A stretch of 13,356 nt of DNA from Phoronis ovalis (lineage: Eukaryota; Phoronida; Phoronidae). Where the stretch lies: assembly GCA_028565635.1 (NCBI GenBank), contig JAOXYB010027446.1, positions 2,154 to 15,509 of the forward strand, read 5' to 3'. Below are positions 1 to 8,670 of the stretch, piece after piece (position 1 is the first letter of the stretch; every line of letters starts with the position of its first letter). The notes under the pieces are model-generated. The model had not been told where the DNA came from. It was given only the letters and a program-made list of their open reading frames with translations, and did not search any database. Position numbers and translations under genes: made by a program.

Positions 1-84
1 AGTCCAAGAGTGTTTATGTGCACCTACCGTGCTGTCTAGTCCAAGAGTGTTTATGTGCACCTACCGTGCTGTCTAGTCCAAGAG
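1..84. repeat. 37-bp tandem repeat across the exon 8 splice donor
   Basis: Two complete identical units (1-37, 38-74) and the first ten bases of a third (75-84); period 37 is perfect over all 84 bases. On the minus strand each unit holds the exon 8 tail coding for LGLDST, the donor GTAGGT and about 19 bases of intron. The array abuts the left edge of the window. It may be a real micro-duplication or an assembly error at a sequence end. Confidence 0.95.
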
Positions 85-177
85 TTATTAACATCAAGAA
101 GAATATGATGGCCCAAAAAACAGAACCGGGTAACTGGGCAATGGCTTCTGGGTAAACTTCGAATACCAAACCAGGAC
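65..177 (-). CDS. SLC6A4: Transporter exon 8: EL4 and TM8 with Na2 site
   Basis: 113 nt, phase 1 in and phase 0 out, with acceptor TTATTACAG. It encodes residues 366-403: [20 protein letters not shown], then TM8 [18 protein letters not shown] with Asp401-Ser402 of the Na2 site. The donor is GTAGGT starting at position 64. This end gives the expected 113-nt size and phase 0, but a perfect repeat copies the last 18 exon bases and the donor again to the left, so a second identical donor starts at 27. Using it would add 37 nt and break the frame. Confidence 0.93.
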
Positions 178-3100
178 CTGTAATAAAAGTTATGTTGTAG
201 ATCCGCATATTTTTAACAAAAAAAAGACATTGCAGTTTTTAGTAGTACAGTAAATGAAATTGTGTCTTCACTAGCCATATAAAATATCTTATAACAGAGA
301 TTCCTAGTAACTATATTATATCTCCCATGGAAAAGAAATGAAATATTATATATACGGTCAGAAATGTTTAGAACATTTTAGTTAGATGATTTGGACGTTG
401 GCTTCCTTAAAATACAAATGGTTCTACTTCTAAGATGTCTCTAAAAAATGTATGTTTTAACTCACCAGAAGTGGCCACGCTTTCTATTGGTTTGCCTTGT
501 TTGACTGACATAAACCCTAATACTGAGAAAACCACAAAACCGGCTAGAAAACTGGTTAAACTGTTAATAGAAGCTGTCAGTAAAGCGTCGCTGAAATGAA
601 AACAAATATGTGAAATAAGACAAAGGGACACTTTTGTTTTGGCATGTTCTCAAATGTGGCGTGGCGTGGCCTGGTCTGGTCTCTAGTACCCTGGGTATCA
701 ACGATTTTTGCTGCTTATTACAATGTGTACTTTCCAGAGTATCTAAAGTGATTTTTACCTGTGTATACTTATTAAAGGTATGTTACAATGTACAAGTAGC
801 CTGGCCTCATAACTTTAAACCCCTGCAATAGGATTTTTAAAATAATTTCTATTAAATAAAATTTTGTAACTACCCTGGACATAATAGCAGTTTTAACCAT
901 GAGTATCAATGATTTTTCTAGCTACATGTACCTACCTATTAGCATAGTATTTTAGAAAATTTACTGTAAATGTCAGAAACATCGTTAAGTTACGATTCCG
1001 TAAATCACGACTTACAGAAGCAAAATGGAGTGTTACAGGTTTTTTTTCACGAGAAGCGAGCATTGGGGTCTGTTAAGTGCGAAAAGGAAGCATTGTCTTT
1101 TAGCGACCATGTTTTTTGTTTCTAATTTTTTTAACTATTTTCTTTTGACAAGGTTTTTTTGCTTTTCTTTTGGTGAGGCGACAGTTTTTTCGGTTGTTGA
1201 TTTTTTTTGGCAACGGTTTTTTTTTGGTTGTTAATTTTTCTTGTTAAGTGCGAGCAGCGAGCATTGCACCTTGGGTATACCCCTACCCTACCCTCCTCAA
1301 AATGTGTCAAAATGTGTTGTCAGAAATTATAACTTTATATTTGTGTACAAGTATCTTTACAAAGTTATGGAATCGTAAATACTTACGGAATTGTAACTTT
1401 ACAACTGACAACAAGACCCAGTATCAGGAAATTGTGATGATTAGAAAAATCATTGATACCCATGGTTAAAAATGCTATTATGTCCAGGGTAGTTACAAAA
1501 TTTTACATAATAGAACTTGTTAAAAAAAACTATTGCAGCTATTGCAGGGGTTTAAAGTTATGAGGCTAGGCTGCTTGTACATTATAACATACCTTGAATA
1601 GGTATACACAGGTAAAAATCACTTTATATACTAGGGGTAAGTACGCATTGTAATAAGCAGCAAAAATCGTTGATACCCAGGGTACTAAATGCCAGGCCAT
1701 GCCACTACAGACAAGACCAGGCCACTACAGACCATACCAGGCTACATTTGAGAACATGCCTTTTGTTTTATCCAAGTTCTAGTCTCCTGTGCAAAACATA
1801 ATCTAAAGAAAGTGGATATTTAAAAATAAATATGTACTTATAGATCTGGGATGGGAATTATAGACTTTTACATAGGTTGACTTGTAAAGTATTACCTGTA
1901 ACAGTTATTATGGAATTTATTATAACTCGACAATGCCAACAGCACACCAAAGCCTGGTCCAAGAGAAAAGAAGACTTGTGCCGCTGCAGCAATCCAAACC
2001 TAGGCAATACAAATTGAAGGAATTATACTAATGTCAAAAAGAAATTCGGGAATGTGAGAAAACTAACATATTTTTTTGGAACTTTCATTACGCATGCTAC
2101 GAATTTTAAGTCATAAAAATTTACCCGAACCGAAAAGTAATTTTTTTCTAAAAATCCTATTTTTCGAAATTGAAAATATGAATTACATTTACTGCTATTT
2201 CCCCTTCAGTGTCTTAACAAAATTTGGAAAAAAAAATTTAATCGGCGAATGAAGGACTATCCATACTTTTAGAAATTTGCATACACACCTTTTCGTCCAG
2301 TAATTTATCCCATTTAGGTTCAAGATAATAAATGATTCCGGTTGAAGCTCCTTCAAGAGTGACTCCACGAATTAACAAAATTATCAACACTACGTAAGGC
2401 ATCGTAGCTGTAAACCAAACGGCCTAAAATGATGAAGCGAATACAGAAAAAATAATGCGATACTGCTAGAACAAAATGTACGATTAAAAAATTTTTTTAG
2501 CATTATTTTTGCCTGTGGTACTTATTTTTCGTCAAACCAGGTGGTCGAATTATTAAAAAGACTATATGGTATATTAACTGAAATAAGGGTGCAGAGTGCG
2601 ATCGAATAAATGCAGCATCCGGATCACTTTTTATCACCAACATCAACATGTTATTTTTGCATGACAAAATATTGAGAAAAAAACAGACACGAGATGTTTA
2701 ATGACCCTCGAATTCTATAACCAATAAAAATGTTTTTCAAAACATGTTTTGTTACTTATGAGAGAATTTTGCCAAAAGAGAATGTCTGCTTTTTATCATC
2801 CCTTACCAGATTTATGTCGCAACAAAATATTGGAAGTTGTTATTTCATACATTTTAGCAAGTGTGTTTGTAACGATAGAAGCTTATATATCAGAATCTCC
2901 TATAACGTTAAATAAATACGTACCTTGCCAGAACTTTTTACACCTTTCCATAGTGAAAAGTAAACCAGAACAAATACAGCAAGTAAGCATACGGAAATTG
3001 ACCATTTGACTGGACCCACGTCGTCCACTCCATTAGCCTCGTGAATCTGCAGAACAGCTCGACTAAAAGAATGATTGTATGTAATTGTTACTGGACCATT

Positions 3101-6100
3101 ATGGATACAATGCTGTCAATAAATTAAAAACTTTGTAACTCAATTTATAAGCAGTTTCAGATTATTTTTGGTTTCTTTTAACGCCTAATTTTAGTCCTTT
3201 CGGCGCGTTATTTAATTTTGATGAACGTATAGGTACACAATTCAATGTTGACTAGTGAAGTGGGACTTGAATTATCTATTTGTATTTACATTACTCATTT
3301 AATAATGACTATGCCAAGGATAGCGTTGGTGACGACGCACGATACTTGCGACAACTTTTAACAATGAGTATCAATTATGCTTTGATTTATATCTACATGC
3401 TATACATGCTACCGTATTTGTCGGTAAAAAGGCCGGGATTTATACACGAGCTTGCAGGCTGAAATACGGAGTTAAAAGCTGTGATTCAGATAAGATTTTG
3501 GTATACCGTATTTTCTAGAACAATCGCTCTGGGTGATTAAAAAAAAAGCTACGAGGGGCGCTTATTGATACAGTTCTGTACACTTGGTATGAATATTTTT
3601 TCAAACACTTCCAATGCAAAAAGAAGATTTTAAAGGCTTCTAGCTTATCAATAAATCGGCTTATTCCGAAATTCTGTTTGTTATGCAAATACTGTGTGAT
3701 TAAAATGATAAACCACATTTACACCTTAAACAAAAAGTAAGTTTATTTAATTTCTTCTTTCAAACTACATTTTAGAAGCCGAAAAGCTTATTAACGAAAA
3801 TGTGGAGAAACGTTACTAATATATAGTAATTAACATTATTCAACCGTAACAGAGCATTATTTCGCGGGGACGATTATTGAAGAGGGACGATTATTGGAGT
3901 GATGGTGTTTAGTGATTTATTGTTGTTGCTAGAGGGGGTAATTTTAACAAGAGGCGAGTACTAGTATTAGAGAAAACTGGTATGTATAAATTAATATTGT
4001 GATTCCACTGCTTTACTTACTTGAAAAACTCCTGAGTGGCACTCCTGCTATAATTATTATTACCCAGGGAATGGTTCCTTACTGTGTCTTCAAATAAGGT
4101 ACAGTTCTCCGTATTCCATGAATTATTGCATGTCTTCCACGGCACTTCACTTCTGAACGAATGCACAAGGTAATACAATGACCAGGCTATGATGGTGTTG
4201 TAATAAAATGCCACGTAAGATGCTATTACACATATAGCAAAACCGATACCTGTAAAACATAAATAAATTAATAATATTATCTGTAATCGGCAGAAGACTC
4301 TGCAGAGCACTTTTGTATAAAACTCTAATTTATAGATCACTATTTCACATTTTGCTTGGGATACGAGAAAATGAAACTATATTCATATACATGATAGATG
4401 TTAGAAATGAGAAAAGGGAATACACTTGCAAAAATGACACACATAAGAATTTAATAAAAGTTGTTTCTTTGCTGTATCTCATATTATTAAGTGCCCAGTA
4501 AGTGCTCTGAGGCGTCGTTCACCACTTCTACTTATTAGCTGGTATTCATTATATAAGTTTATTTCAAACTCAATTGTTCATAAAATAAACATTTATGAAA
4601 GTGGTTAGCTGAATTTTCTTGTGTTTCTTTAAAGATATCATCTCTGAACATATTATTTTATTCAAACGCGAGGTTATTAAAAATTTGCACAGACTATTTT
4701 CCCTACGAAAATATGTATCATACATATATACGGATATTCCTGACTGCACTTATTTCGTGATGCAGCACGCTGATTGTATTTTATTACTGATTGCAACCAA
4801 ACGCGAGACCCTGGTTGTGTGGTTATCGTTTATTTAACAATTATTCCTATAGGTGAGTGCAACAAGCCACACTATCTCGACTTTTCGTTGCAAGAAATAG
4901 TAAAAACGCAAAGAAAATGTTAATTAATCGTTTTTATTGTCATCAGCATTTATTAACAGGAACGCTAGATTCAGATTGGATGTTGAGGTACCTTCACCCC
5001 GTTACGACTTACTTTTTCTACTGCATGTGGAATCTTTATGATATAGGCGAATATTTGATTTTTTTTCTGATTTTCTTACCACGTGGATAAACTTGAGGTA
5101 CAAGTGATATAATAGATATGATTATAATATAAATACCGTGCTACAGTATGATTAGTGAAGATAAGGCATTCATTAGTGCCTATTGTGAGAAGTTATCATT
5201 ACCCGACATTCACTAAATGATGCTTGGAATATAATTTGTTATACAATACAATCCAAAAATAAGTATAGCATGTACTGTTAAACTTACGCAACACAATCAA
5301 AAAACACGTATAGCATGCACTGTTAAACTTACGCAGCAACAAAAATGTTTTCACAACTTCCCTCTTTCCCTCTTTCCCTATTCCCCTTATTGTATCGAAT
5401 GAAGCTGAAAGTCATATTCTCATATATTTATTTCTGTATTGTGAAATATATATATATTTCCACGCATTCAAATAGAAAAAAAATAGTGGTTTTAATGTGA
5501 ATTTTCTTAGCTTTTCTATCGAAGCAGGTCAGTTACTTTATTTCCTGTGCCCAATAATAATGATACAAGGATTAATATGGTTATATTTTGCTTATTTCCT
5601 TATAGAACAAAGTTCAATCCAGTCCAGTTTTATTCTTAGATAACTCAGCATTAGCGATATGCGCAGTCGTAAAAAAAGATTTACTTGGCCCTAATAAGGA
5701 CATTTAAGGACAAATTTGGTATTAATTATTGTGACATTTTTCATCATATAAAAAGATTAACTGGGATTAAAAAGATAGTTAACATCACCAGGACAATCTA
5801 TAATACGCTTATTTTACACTGGCTGACCAATTACGAATAAATTAGAAGTTAACTAGATACTTTTACATATAAATCGAAATTTGTTTGTTTTTATTGATTG
5901 TGAAGAAAAATCCTGATACGAAATAAATGGAACTGACAAGAATATTGTAGATGACTATGGTACCAATAACCTTGACATTTAAAAATTTGATGTGACATCC
6001 GATCGATTTTACATATTTACATTATTTTTACTTAGCTCACAGCACAGCCTATCTGCTGGTACCGATTCATTACATTATTTTGCCCCGTTATCTTAAGTGA

Positions 6101-8480
6101 AATCTTTTTGTCGTTGCTCTTACTAGATCTCCCTCTAGCAGCAGCGCGTACCCCTTTCTAATTTCAACAACCCAGTTTTTGTGTAGTTATCGTAAACAAT
6201 CTCACACAGTCAACGTAATGCAATGCCAATAAGGCCACAAATCATTTATTACTCAACAAGATAAAAATCGCAAACAATTCCGTTTACGTTACAAAATATA
6301 AAGTTATGATGATAGGCTGCTTGTGTAAAACCCGACAGCTTCGTATGTTTTCGTTTAGGATCGATTAGTATAGTAATCTCTATCTATTCGTATTCATGTG
6401 AATCATAATTATATTCATTGTTTTATGATTATAGTAATTGCTTTAAAATAACTACAGAAATAACCTGCAGATCGATTATCAAATTCGCCAGGCTTTTTTT
6501 GCTTTACATCCTAAACATCTTAGTTATATTTTCATTTATAAGCTACGATACCGATTTGCACTTTTTATGAGTTATTGTAATTAACACATTTTAGATTTAT
6601 GAAATGCTACCTACCAGATTTAAACTTATCATTCAAGTTTTTACAAACACATTATAAGTAATGAGATACTTCTGATGTACCACTCACATAATTTGTTATA
6701 GGACGCTTTTATTAATATTTGTTTTACCTTTGAATGCAGGACAAATCCTTTTCCATACCGTAATACATCCACACCGTTGAAATTGCCCCATCGCCAGCTC
6801 CAAATAAAATAAGGGCAATCCACCAAATATCAGCATTATGAAGTAAGGCAATAGAAACGCTCCTGAAAAAAAAGAAATCGCAGTGGAAGGTTTTAACATC
6901 CAGATAAGATTGAAACACTAATATTAAACATGGTATCAAAATGATCCTGTCTTTGATGGCACTCAGGAAATCCCACTAGGATGATCCAAGACCAAAATAC
7001 TTTATCACAAAAAATTGTACACGCATATAATAAATTTTGTAGTTTCATTCTTTCGTTATACACACGTTCTTTATCAAGTATATATTGAGCTCTTACAACC
7101 AACAGGCATGCGACTCTTGGTCTAAAGTCTATAATACTAAATACACTCAAATATTCTAACTCTGAAAGATATAGATAACACATCTTAATAAAATAATATA
7201 AAATAACTGAACTTTCTAAAAATTCTACAATATCGAAATATACCATTTGATCGAACGCTACATCAAACAATAATGATAATACAGGATTATAACACATATA
7301 TATATCATTAAATACAGTTGTCTCAAAATGAGATGAACTAAAAGTAACTGGTACTATGAAGAACTATAAGGGTGTCAGATCTAAAATTTGAAAGATGTTC
7401 TTGAAATGTTGCATTTGTTTTTTTATATCTATCTAATAAACCCCTTGATTTTTCTATTAAATGCTTTCTTTCTTTGTCATAAATAGGACATTGTAATAAG
7501 CAGTGTCGCACGTCTTCAATACACATGTTAGAGAAACTTCAGTGCTCAATCTTGTTTTCTTGAAGTGATGTAATTAATGTTGTGTTTTTCTAGACATTTG
7601 ATGCCCACAATTAATACTAATAACTAAATCTGATCAAAGACTACGATCTGCCTTTTCTTGAAAAACGTTGCCAAATAAAATTTGACTTGCGAACCGCATC
7701 GACAAAGAAATGGTATGCGCAATGCACTGTAACCACCTTATATCTGATTTCGACTTTAACACTCATTCCAGAGAAAGTGTAGAATAAATTCTAAAAGAGC
7801 ATGTCTTTGTATTTTTACAAAAGCAGAGATTGAGTTAGCTAAATAATAGAAATTCTTTAGACTGAATTTGTAAAGCTCGCATTGAGTCAGATGCAAAATT
7901 TTGCCAATTAGTATATTCTAGGGGGTCCCATAGACTTAGTAACTATTTTGATTTTAGTTTCCACTTACAAATCAAAATAACAACAGCACAATTTCAAATG
8001 AGCTTTTTCGATGTATTATATGAACTTCTTTTTTTTAATGTCTACAAAATTAATGCTTAAATCTTGATTACTTAAAATCACATTTTCTTACTCCACGACT
8101 TGAAAAATAATAGGAAGTAAAAGGTTTGCTCTGATACGAAAATATGTAATGTAACCTCAAAGTACTTGGTGCCAGTACTACGATTAGTATCTGTAGTTTA
8201 TTGCTGTGCTCATGAGATTTGTTATGCATCTAATAAATGAAGCTTTCTTACCTCCTCCATTACTGTAACATATGTATGGAAATCTCCAAACATTTCCCAA
8301 ATCTACTGCAAAACCAATAACCGATAATAAAAAGTCTATTTTCTTTCCCCAATGTTCTCGGTGAATTGTTTTTAAATTTTCTTTGCTGGATTTTATTACT
8401 TCTTTTCCATTTGGTAGGTTCTTCTGTTCAGCGTTAGCTTCTGCCTCTTTGGCGGCTGCCGCATCATAACTGGATGACAT
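65..8480 (-). CDS. SLC6A4: Serotonin transporter-like SLC6 gene, 8 exons, C-terminal part missing at left edge
   Basis: Plasma-membrane Na+/Cl--coupled monoamine reuptake transporter (neurotransmitter:sodium symporter family), probably for serotonin. Coding exons on the minus strand are 8480-8252, 6862-6728, 4249-4021, 3062-2924, 2423-2289, 1999-1896, 590-466 and 177-65. All have AG/GT borders and matching phases, giving 403 residues. Seen: TM1 [14 protein letters not shown] with amine-binding Asp60; TM3 Tyr138; TM6 [11 protein letters not shown]8 Asp401-Ser402 for Na2; EL2 cysteines 162 and 171; sequons at N163, N170, N180 and N187. [11 protein letters not shown] and VLQIH match the serotonin more than the dopamine branch. 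From memory, internal exon sizes 135, 139, 135, 104, 125 and 113 nt are those of vertebrate monoamine transporter genes. TM9-TM12 and the C-terminus must lie beyond position 1. A monoamine transporter of mixed specificity is the main alternative. Confidence 0.93.
466..590 (-). CDS. SLC6A4: Transporter exon 7: TM7 and start of EL4
   Basis: 125 nt, phase 2 in and phase 1 out, with acceptor TTCATTTCAG and donor GTGAGT. It encodes residues 324-365: [20 protein letters not shown], then FSVLGFMSV (TM7) and the start of the fourth extracellular loop ([12 protein letters not shown]). A longer open frame running through both borders continues into intron and is not the real boundary. Confidence 0.94.
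632..640. repeat. Left target-site duplication of foldback element
   Basis: TTTTGTTTT, identical and in the same orientation as 1761-1769, directly adjoining the first base of the inverted repeat. It is low-complexity, so chance cannot be fully excluded, but its position at both exact TIR ends is telling. Confidence 0.7.
641..1760. mobile_element. Non-autonomous foldback DNA transposon, Mutator-like
   Basis: The terminal inverted repeats start GGCATGTTCTCAAATGT at 641 and end with its complement at 1760. The left arm runs 641-920 and the right arm 1442-1760, clearly homologous by eye. After a gap the match resumes around 977-1010 versus 1375-1410 (TGTCAG, AGTTAC, ATTCCGTAA blocks). The element is bounded exactly by 9-bp direct repeats TTTTGTTTT (632-640, 1761-1769). 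Long TIRs with a 9-bp target duplication are the Mutator-like signature. No transposase is encoded, and the short open frames inside are not convincing genes. The T-rich centre (about 1040-1240) contains repeated AAGTGCGA and GCGAGCATTG words. Other superfamilies making 8-9-bp duplications remain possible. Confidence 0.8.
1701..1740. repeat. 20-bp tandem duplication inside the right foldback arm
   Basis: Units GCCACTACAGACAAGACCAG (1701-1720) and GCCACTACAGACCATACCAG (1721-1740) differ at two bases. The left arm has shorter GTGGC repeats at the matching place (about 656-672). This largely explains why the right arm is about 40 bp longer. Confidence 0.85.
1761..1769. repeat. Right target-site duplication of foldback element
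   Basis: TTTTGTTTT, the partner of 632-640, starting at the base after the right inverted repeat ends. A shorter 8-bp model would need the next base pair to be complementary, which it is not. Confidence 0.7.
1896..1999 (-). CDS. SLC6A4: Transporter exon 6: TM6
   Basis: 104 nt, phase 0 in and phase 2 out, with acceptor TGCCTAG and donor GTAATA. It encodes residues 290-323. TM6 reads [20 protein letters not shown] and includes the unwound S-L-G-P-G-F segment with Phe300, Ser301 and Phe306 at the predicted substrate and chloride site. The family's near-invariant aspartate (VWIDAAAQ in human SERT) is alanine here, codon GCT, at residue 293. The exon ends in [11 protein letters not shown], also a family motif. 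Confidence 0.94.
2289..2423 (-). CDS. SLC6A4: Transporter exon 5: TM5 and EL3
   Basis: 135 nt, phase 0 at both ends, with acceptor ATTTTAG and donor GTGTGT. It encodes residues 245-289: [20 protein letters not shown] (TM5), then the [20 protein letters not shown] loop leading to TM6. The P-Y-V-V-L and R-G-V-T-L motifs are family hallmarks. Confidence 0.95.
2425..2923 (-). other. Transporter intron 4, no recognised feature
   Basis: About 500 nt of AT-rich intron between exons 4 and 5. The overlapping plus-strand open frames at 2730-3009 run into exon 4 in the antisense direction and look like chance. I see no repeat or RNA gene. Confidence 0.8.
2924..3062 (-). CDS. SLC6A4: Transporter exon 4: end of EL2, TM4
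   Basis: 139 nt, phase 2 in and phase 0 out, with acceptor TCTTTTAG and donor GTACGT. It encodes residues 198-244: [22 protein letters not shown]4 ([18 protein letters not shown]) and the IL2 motif KGVKSSGK. This region is close to both serotonin and dopamine transporters. Confidence 0.95.
3063..4020 (-). other. Transporter intron 3, only a small tandem repeat
   Basis: 958-nt GT-AG intron. The 17-bp direct repeat at 3867-3900 is the only structure seen. GAGGGGCGCTTATTGA near 3553 resembles the same unit in the same orientation, suggesting a diverged satellite-like relic. No coding sequence is supported. Confidence 0.75.
3867..3900. repeat. 17-bp tandem duplication
   Basis: GGGACGATTATTGAAGA followed immediately by GGGACGATTATTGGAGT; the first 13 bases are identical. 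It is a minor intronic repeat. Confidence 0.8.
4021..4249 (-). CDS. SLC6A4: Transporter exon 3: TM3 and glycosylated EL2
   Basis: 229 nt, phase 1 in and phase 2 out, with acceptor TTTTACAG and donor GTAAGT. It encodes residues 122-197: TM3 ([20 protein letters not shown], with Val134 and Tyr138 lining the predicted substrate site), then the large second extracellular loop. The loop carries [15 protein letters not shown], whose two cysteines form a disulphide in the family, and four N-glycosylation sequons (N163, N170, N180, N187). The loop is richer in asparagine near residues 185-187 than I recall for vertebrate SERT. Confidence 0.95.
5248..5337. repeat. Diverged 45-bp tandem duplication
   Basis: Copies at 5248-5292 and 5293-5337 share ACAATC, GTATAGCATG and ACTGTTAAACTTACGCA, with a few substitutions between them. 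The divergence suggests an old duplication. No function is apparent. Confidence 0.85.
5357..5388. repeat. Pyrimidine tract with CCCTCTTT repeats
   Basis: A plus-strand run of C and T with repeated CCCTCTT units and a single A interruption. Simple low-complexity sequence; on the transcribed minus strand it is a purine run. Confidence 0.7.
5443..5460. repeat. 18-bp perfect AT palindrome
   Basis: GAAATATATATATATTTC is its own reverse complement. It is a small TA microsatellite with symmetrical ends, and palindromes of this size are expected occasionally in such AT-rich DNA. Confidence 0.8.
6285..6332. repeat. Possible relic of the foldback repeat family
   Basis: GTTACAAAAT, then AAAGTTATGA, TAGGCTGCTTGTG in the same order as in the right foldback arm (GTTACAAAAT at about 1491, AAAGTTATGAGGCTAGGCTG at 1553-1572), with the stretch between them shortened. 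It suggests a second, decayed and truncated copy in the same gene. Confidence 0.35.
6728..6862 (-). CDS. SLC6A4: Transporter exon 2: end of TM1, TM2
   Basis: 135 nt, phase 1 in and out, with acceptor TTTTCAG and donor GTAAAA. It encodes residues 77-121: GAFLLPY, then TM2 with [16 protein letters not shown], then the intracellular [14 protein letters not shown]. The last stretch matches the serotonin transporter branch (GCISIWRKICP in human SERT) rather than the dopamine branch. Open frames in the other two registers of this stretch are shadows. Confidence 0.95.
6863..8251 (-). other. Transporter intron 1 with LINE fragment
   Basis: 1389-nt GT-AG intron. The stretch 7338-7526 carries a retrotransposon protein fragment; the rest (6863-7337 and 7527-8251) is AT-rich sequence in which I see no further gene. 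The 134-codon open frame at 6893-7297 on the minus strand may be retrotransposon-derived flank but has no motif I recognise. Confidence 0.7.
7338..7541 (-). pseudogene. C-terminal fragment of a non-LTR retrotransposon ORF2
   Basis: Minus-strand frame reading [20 protein letters not shown], then RKHL, with about 40 more residues before a stop. A Cys, then E-D-V-x-H-x-L-L-x-C-P-x-Y-x-x-E-R, is the zinc-knuckle-like tail after reverse transcriptase in several LINE clades. The upstream frame is closed by a TGA a few codons before, and no RT catalytic motif (F/YADD) is present nearby, so this is a 5'-truncated relic lying in sense with the transporter gene. The exact clade cannot be told. Confidence 0.5.
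8252..8480 (-). CDS. SLC6A4: Transporter exon 1: N-terminus and most of TM1
   Basis: Residues 1-76 plus one base. The start ATG (8480-8478) is chosen because an in-frame TAA lies upstream at 8504-8502 and the family N-terminus is expected here. The first 45 residues are a charged, alanine- and lysine-rich cytoplasmic tail. Next comes [20 protein letters not shown], the family's TM1 entry, with Asp60 (equivalent of human SERT Asp98), Asn63 (Na1) and Arg66 (gate). Phe57 stands where human SERT has Tyr95. The donor GTAAGA follows G8252, splitting the third glycine of the NGGG motif (phase 1). The ATG could lie in a second exon behind an unseen 5' UTR exon. Confidence 0.93.
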
Positions 8481-8548
8481 CCTAACTATTTGATGATGGG
8501 ATTAACTGTTATTATAAAACTAAACCAGTTTAATATATTTGCCAATTG

Positions 8549-8554
8549 TTTATA
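8549..8554 (-). promoter_or_regulatory. Possible TATA box of transporter gene
   Basis: TATAAA on the minus strand, about 70 bp upstream of the start codon. In AT-rich DNA such a hexamer is common, so this is weak support for a core promoter; a separate upstream 5' UTR exon is also possible. Confidence 0.2.
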
Positions 8555-8670
8555 ACGTACACAATGTTGGTTTCACTTTAAAATATTTCTTCAGCAGTAA
8601 AGTTTATCTCAAATCGATGTTCACGTTAAACAACTAGTCCATTTAAATGTTTTTGAGCGTATCATGTCGA

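Larger units (their letters stand above)
591..1895 (-). other. Transporter intron 6, mostly filled by a foldback element
   Basis: 1305-nt GT-AG intron between TM6 and TM7 exons. About 86 percent is the foldback element at 641-1760. The remainder (591-631 and 1770-1895) is AT-rich and shows no further feature. Confidence 0.85.
4252..6727 (-). other. Transporter intron 2, long and non-coding
   Basis: About 2.48 kb between exons 2 and 3, very AT-rich. It holds a 45-bp tandem duplication (5248-5337), a pyrimidine run (about 5357-5388), an AT palindrome (5443-5460) and a possible foldback-family relic (about 6285-6332). Short open frames at 4313-5090 show no recognisable protein motif and are treated as chance. 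Confidence 0.75.

Noticed and set aside
634-831. Plus-strand open frame of 65 codons
   Set aside because: Lies within the left foldback arm; the mirrored sequence exists in the right arm, so the open frame is incidental.
1025-1234. Phenylalanine-rich plus-strand open frame
   Set aside because: Arises from runs of T in the foldback centre, not from a protein gene.
4313-5090. Series of short plus-strand open frames in intron 2
   Set aside because: No motif, no splice or homology support, opposite strand to the host gene; expected by chance in AT-rich DNA of this length.
6641-6939. Three overlapping minus-strand open frames around transporter exon 2
   Set aside because: Only the frame of 6862-6728 matches SLC6. 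The others are alternative registers or run past splice sites.
6893-7297. 134-codon minus-strand open frame as a gene
   Set aside because: Composition is that of AT-rich non-coding DNA, no motif is recognised, and it sits inside intron 1 next to a LINE relic. Possibly element-derived but not supported as coding.
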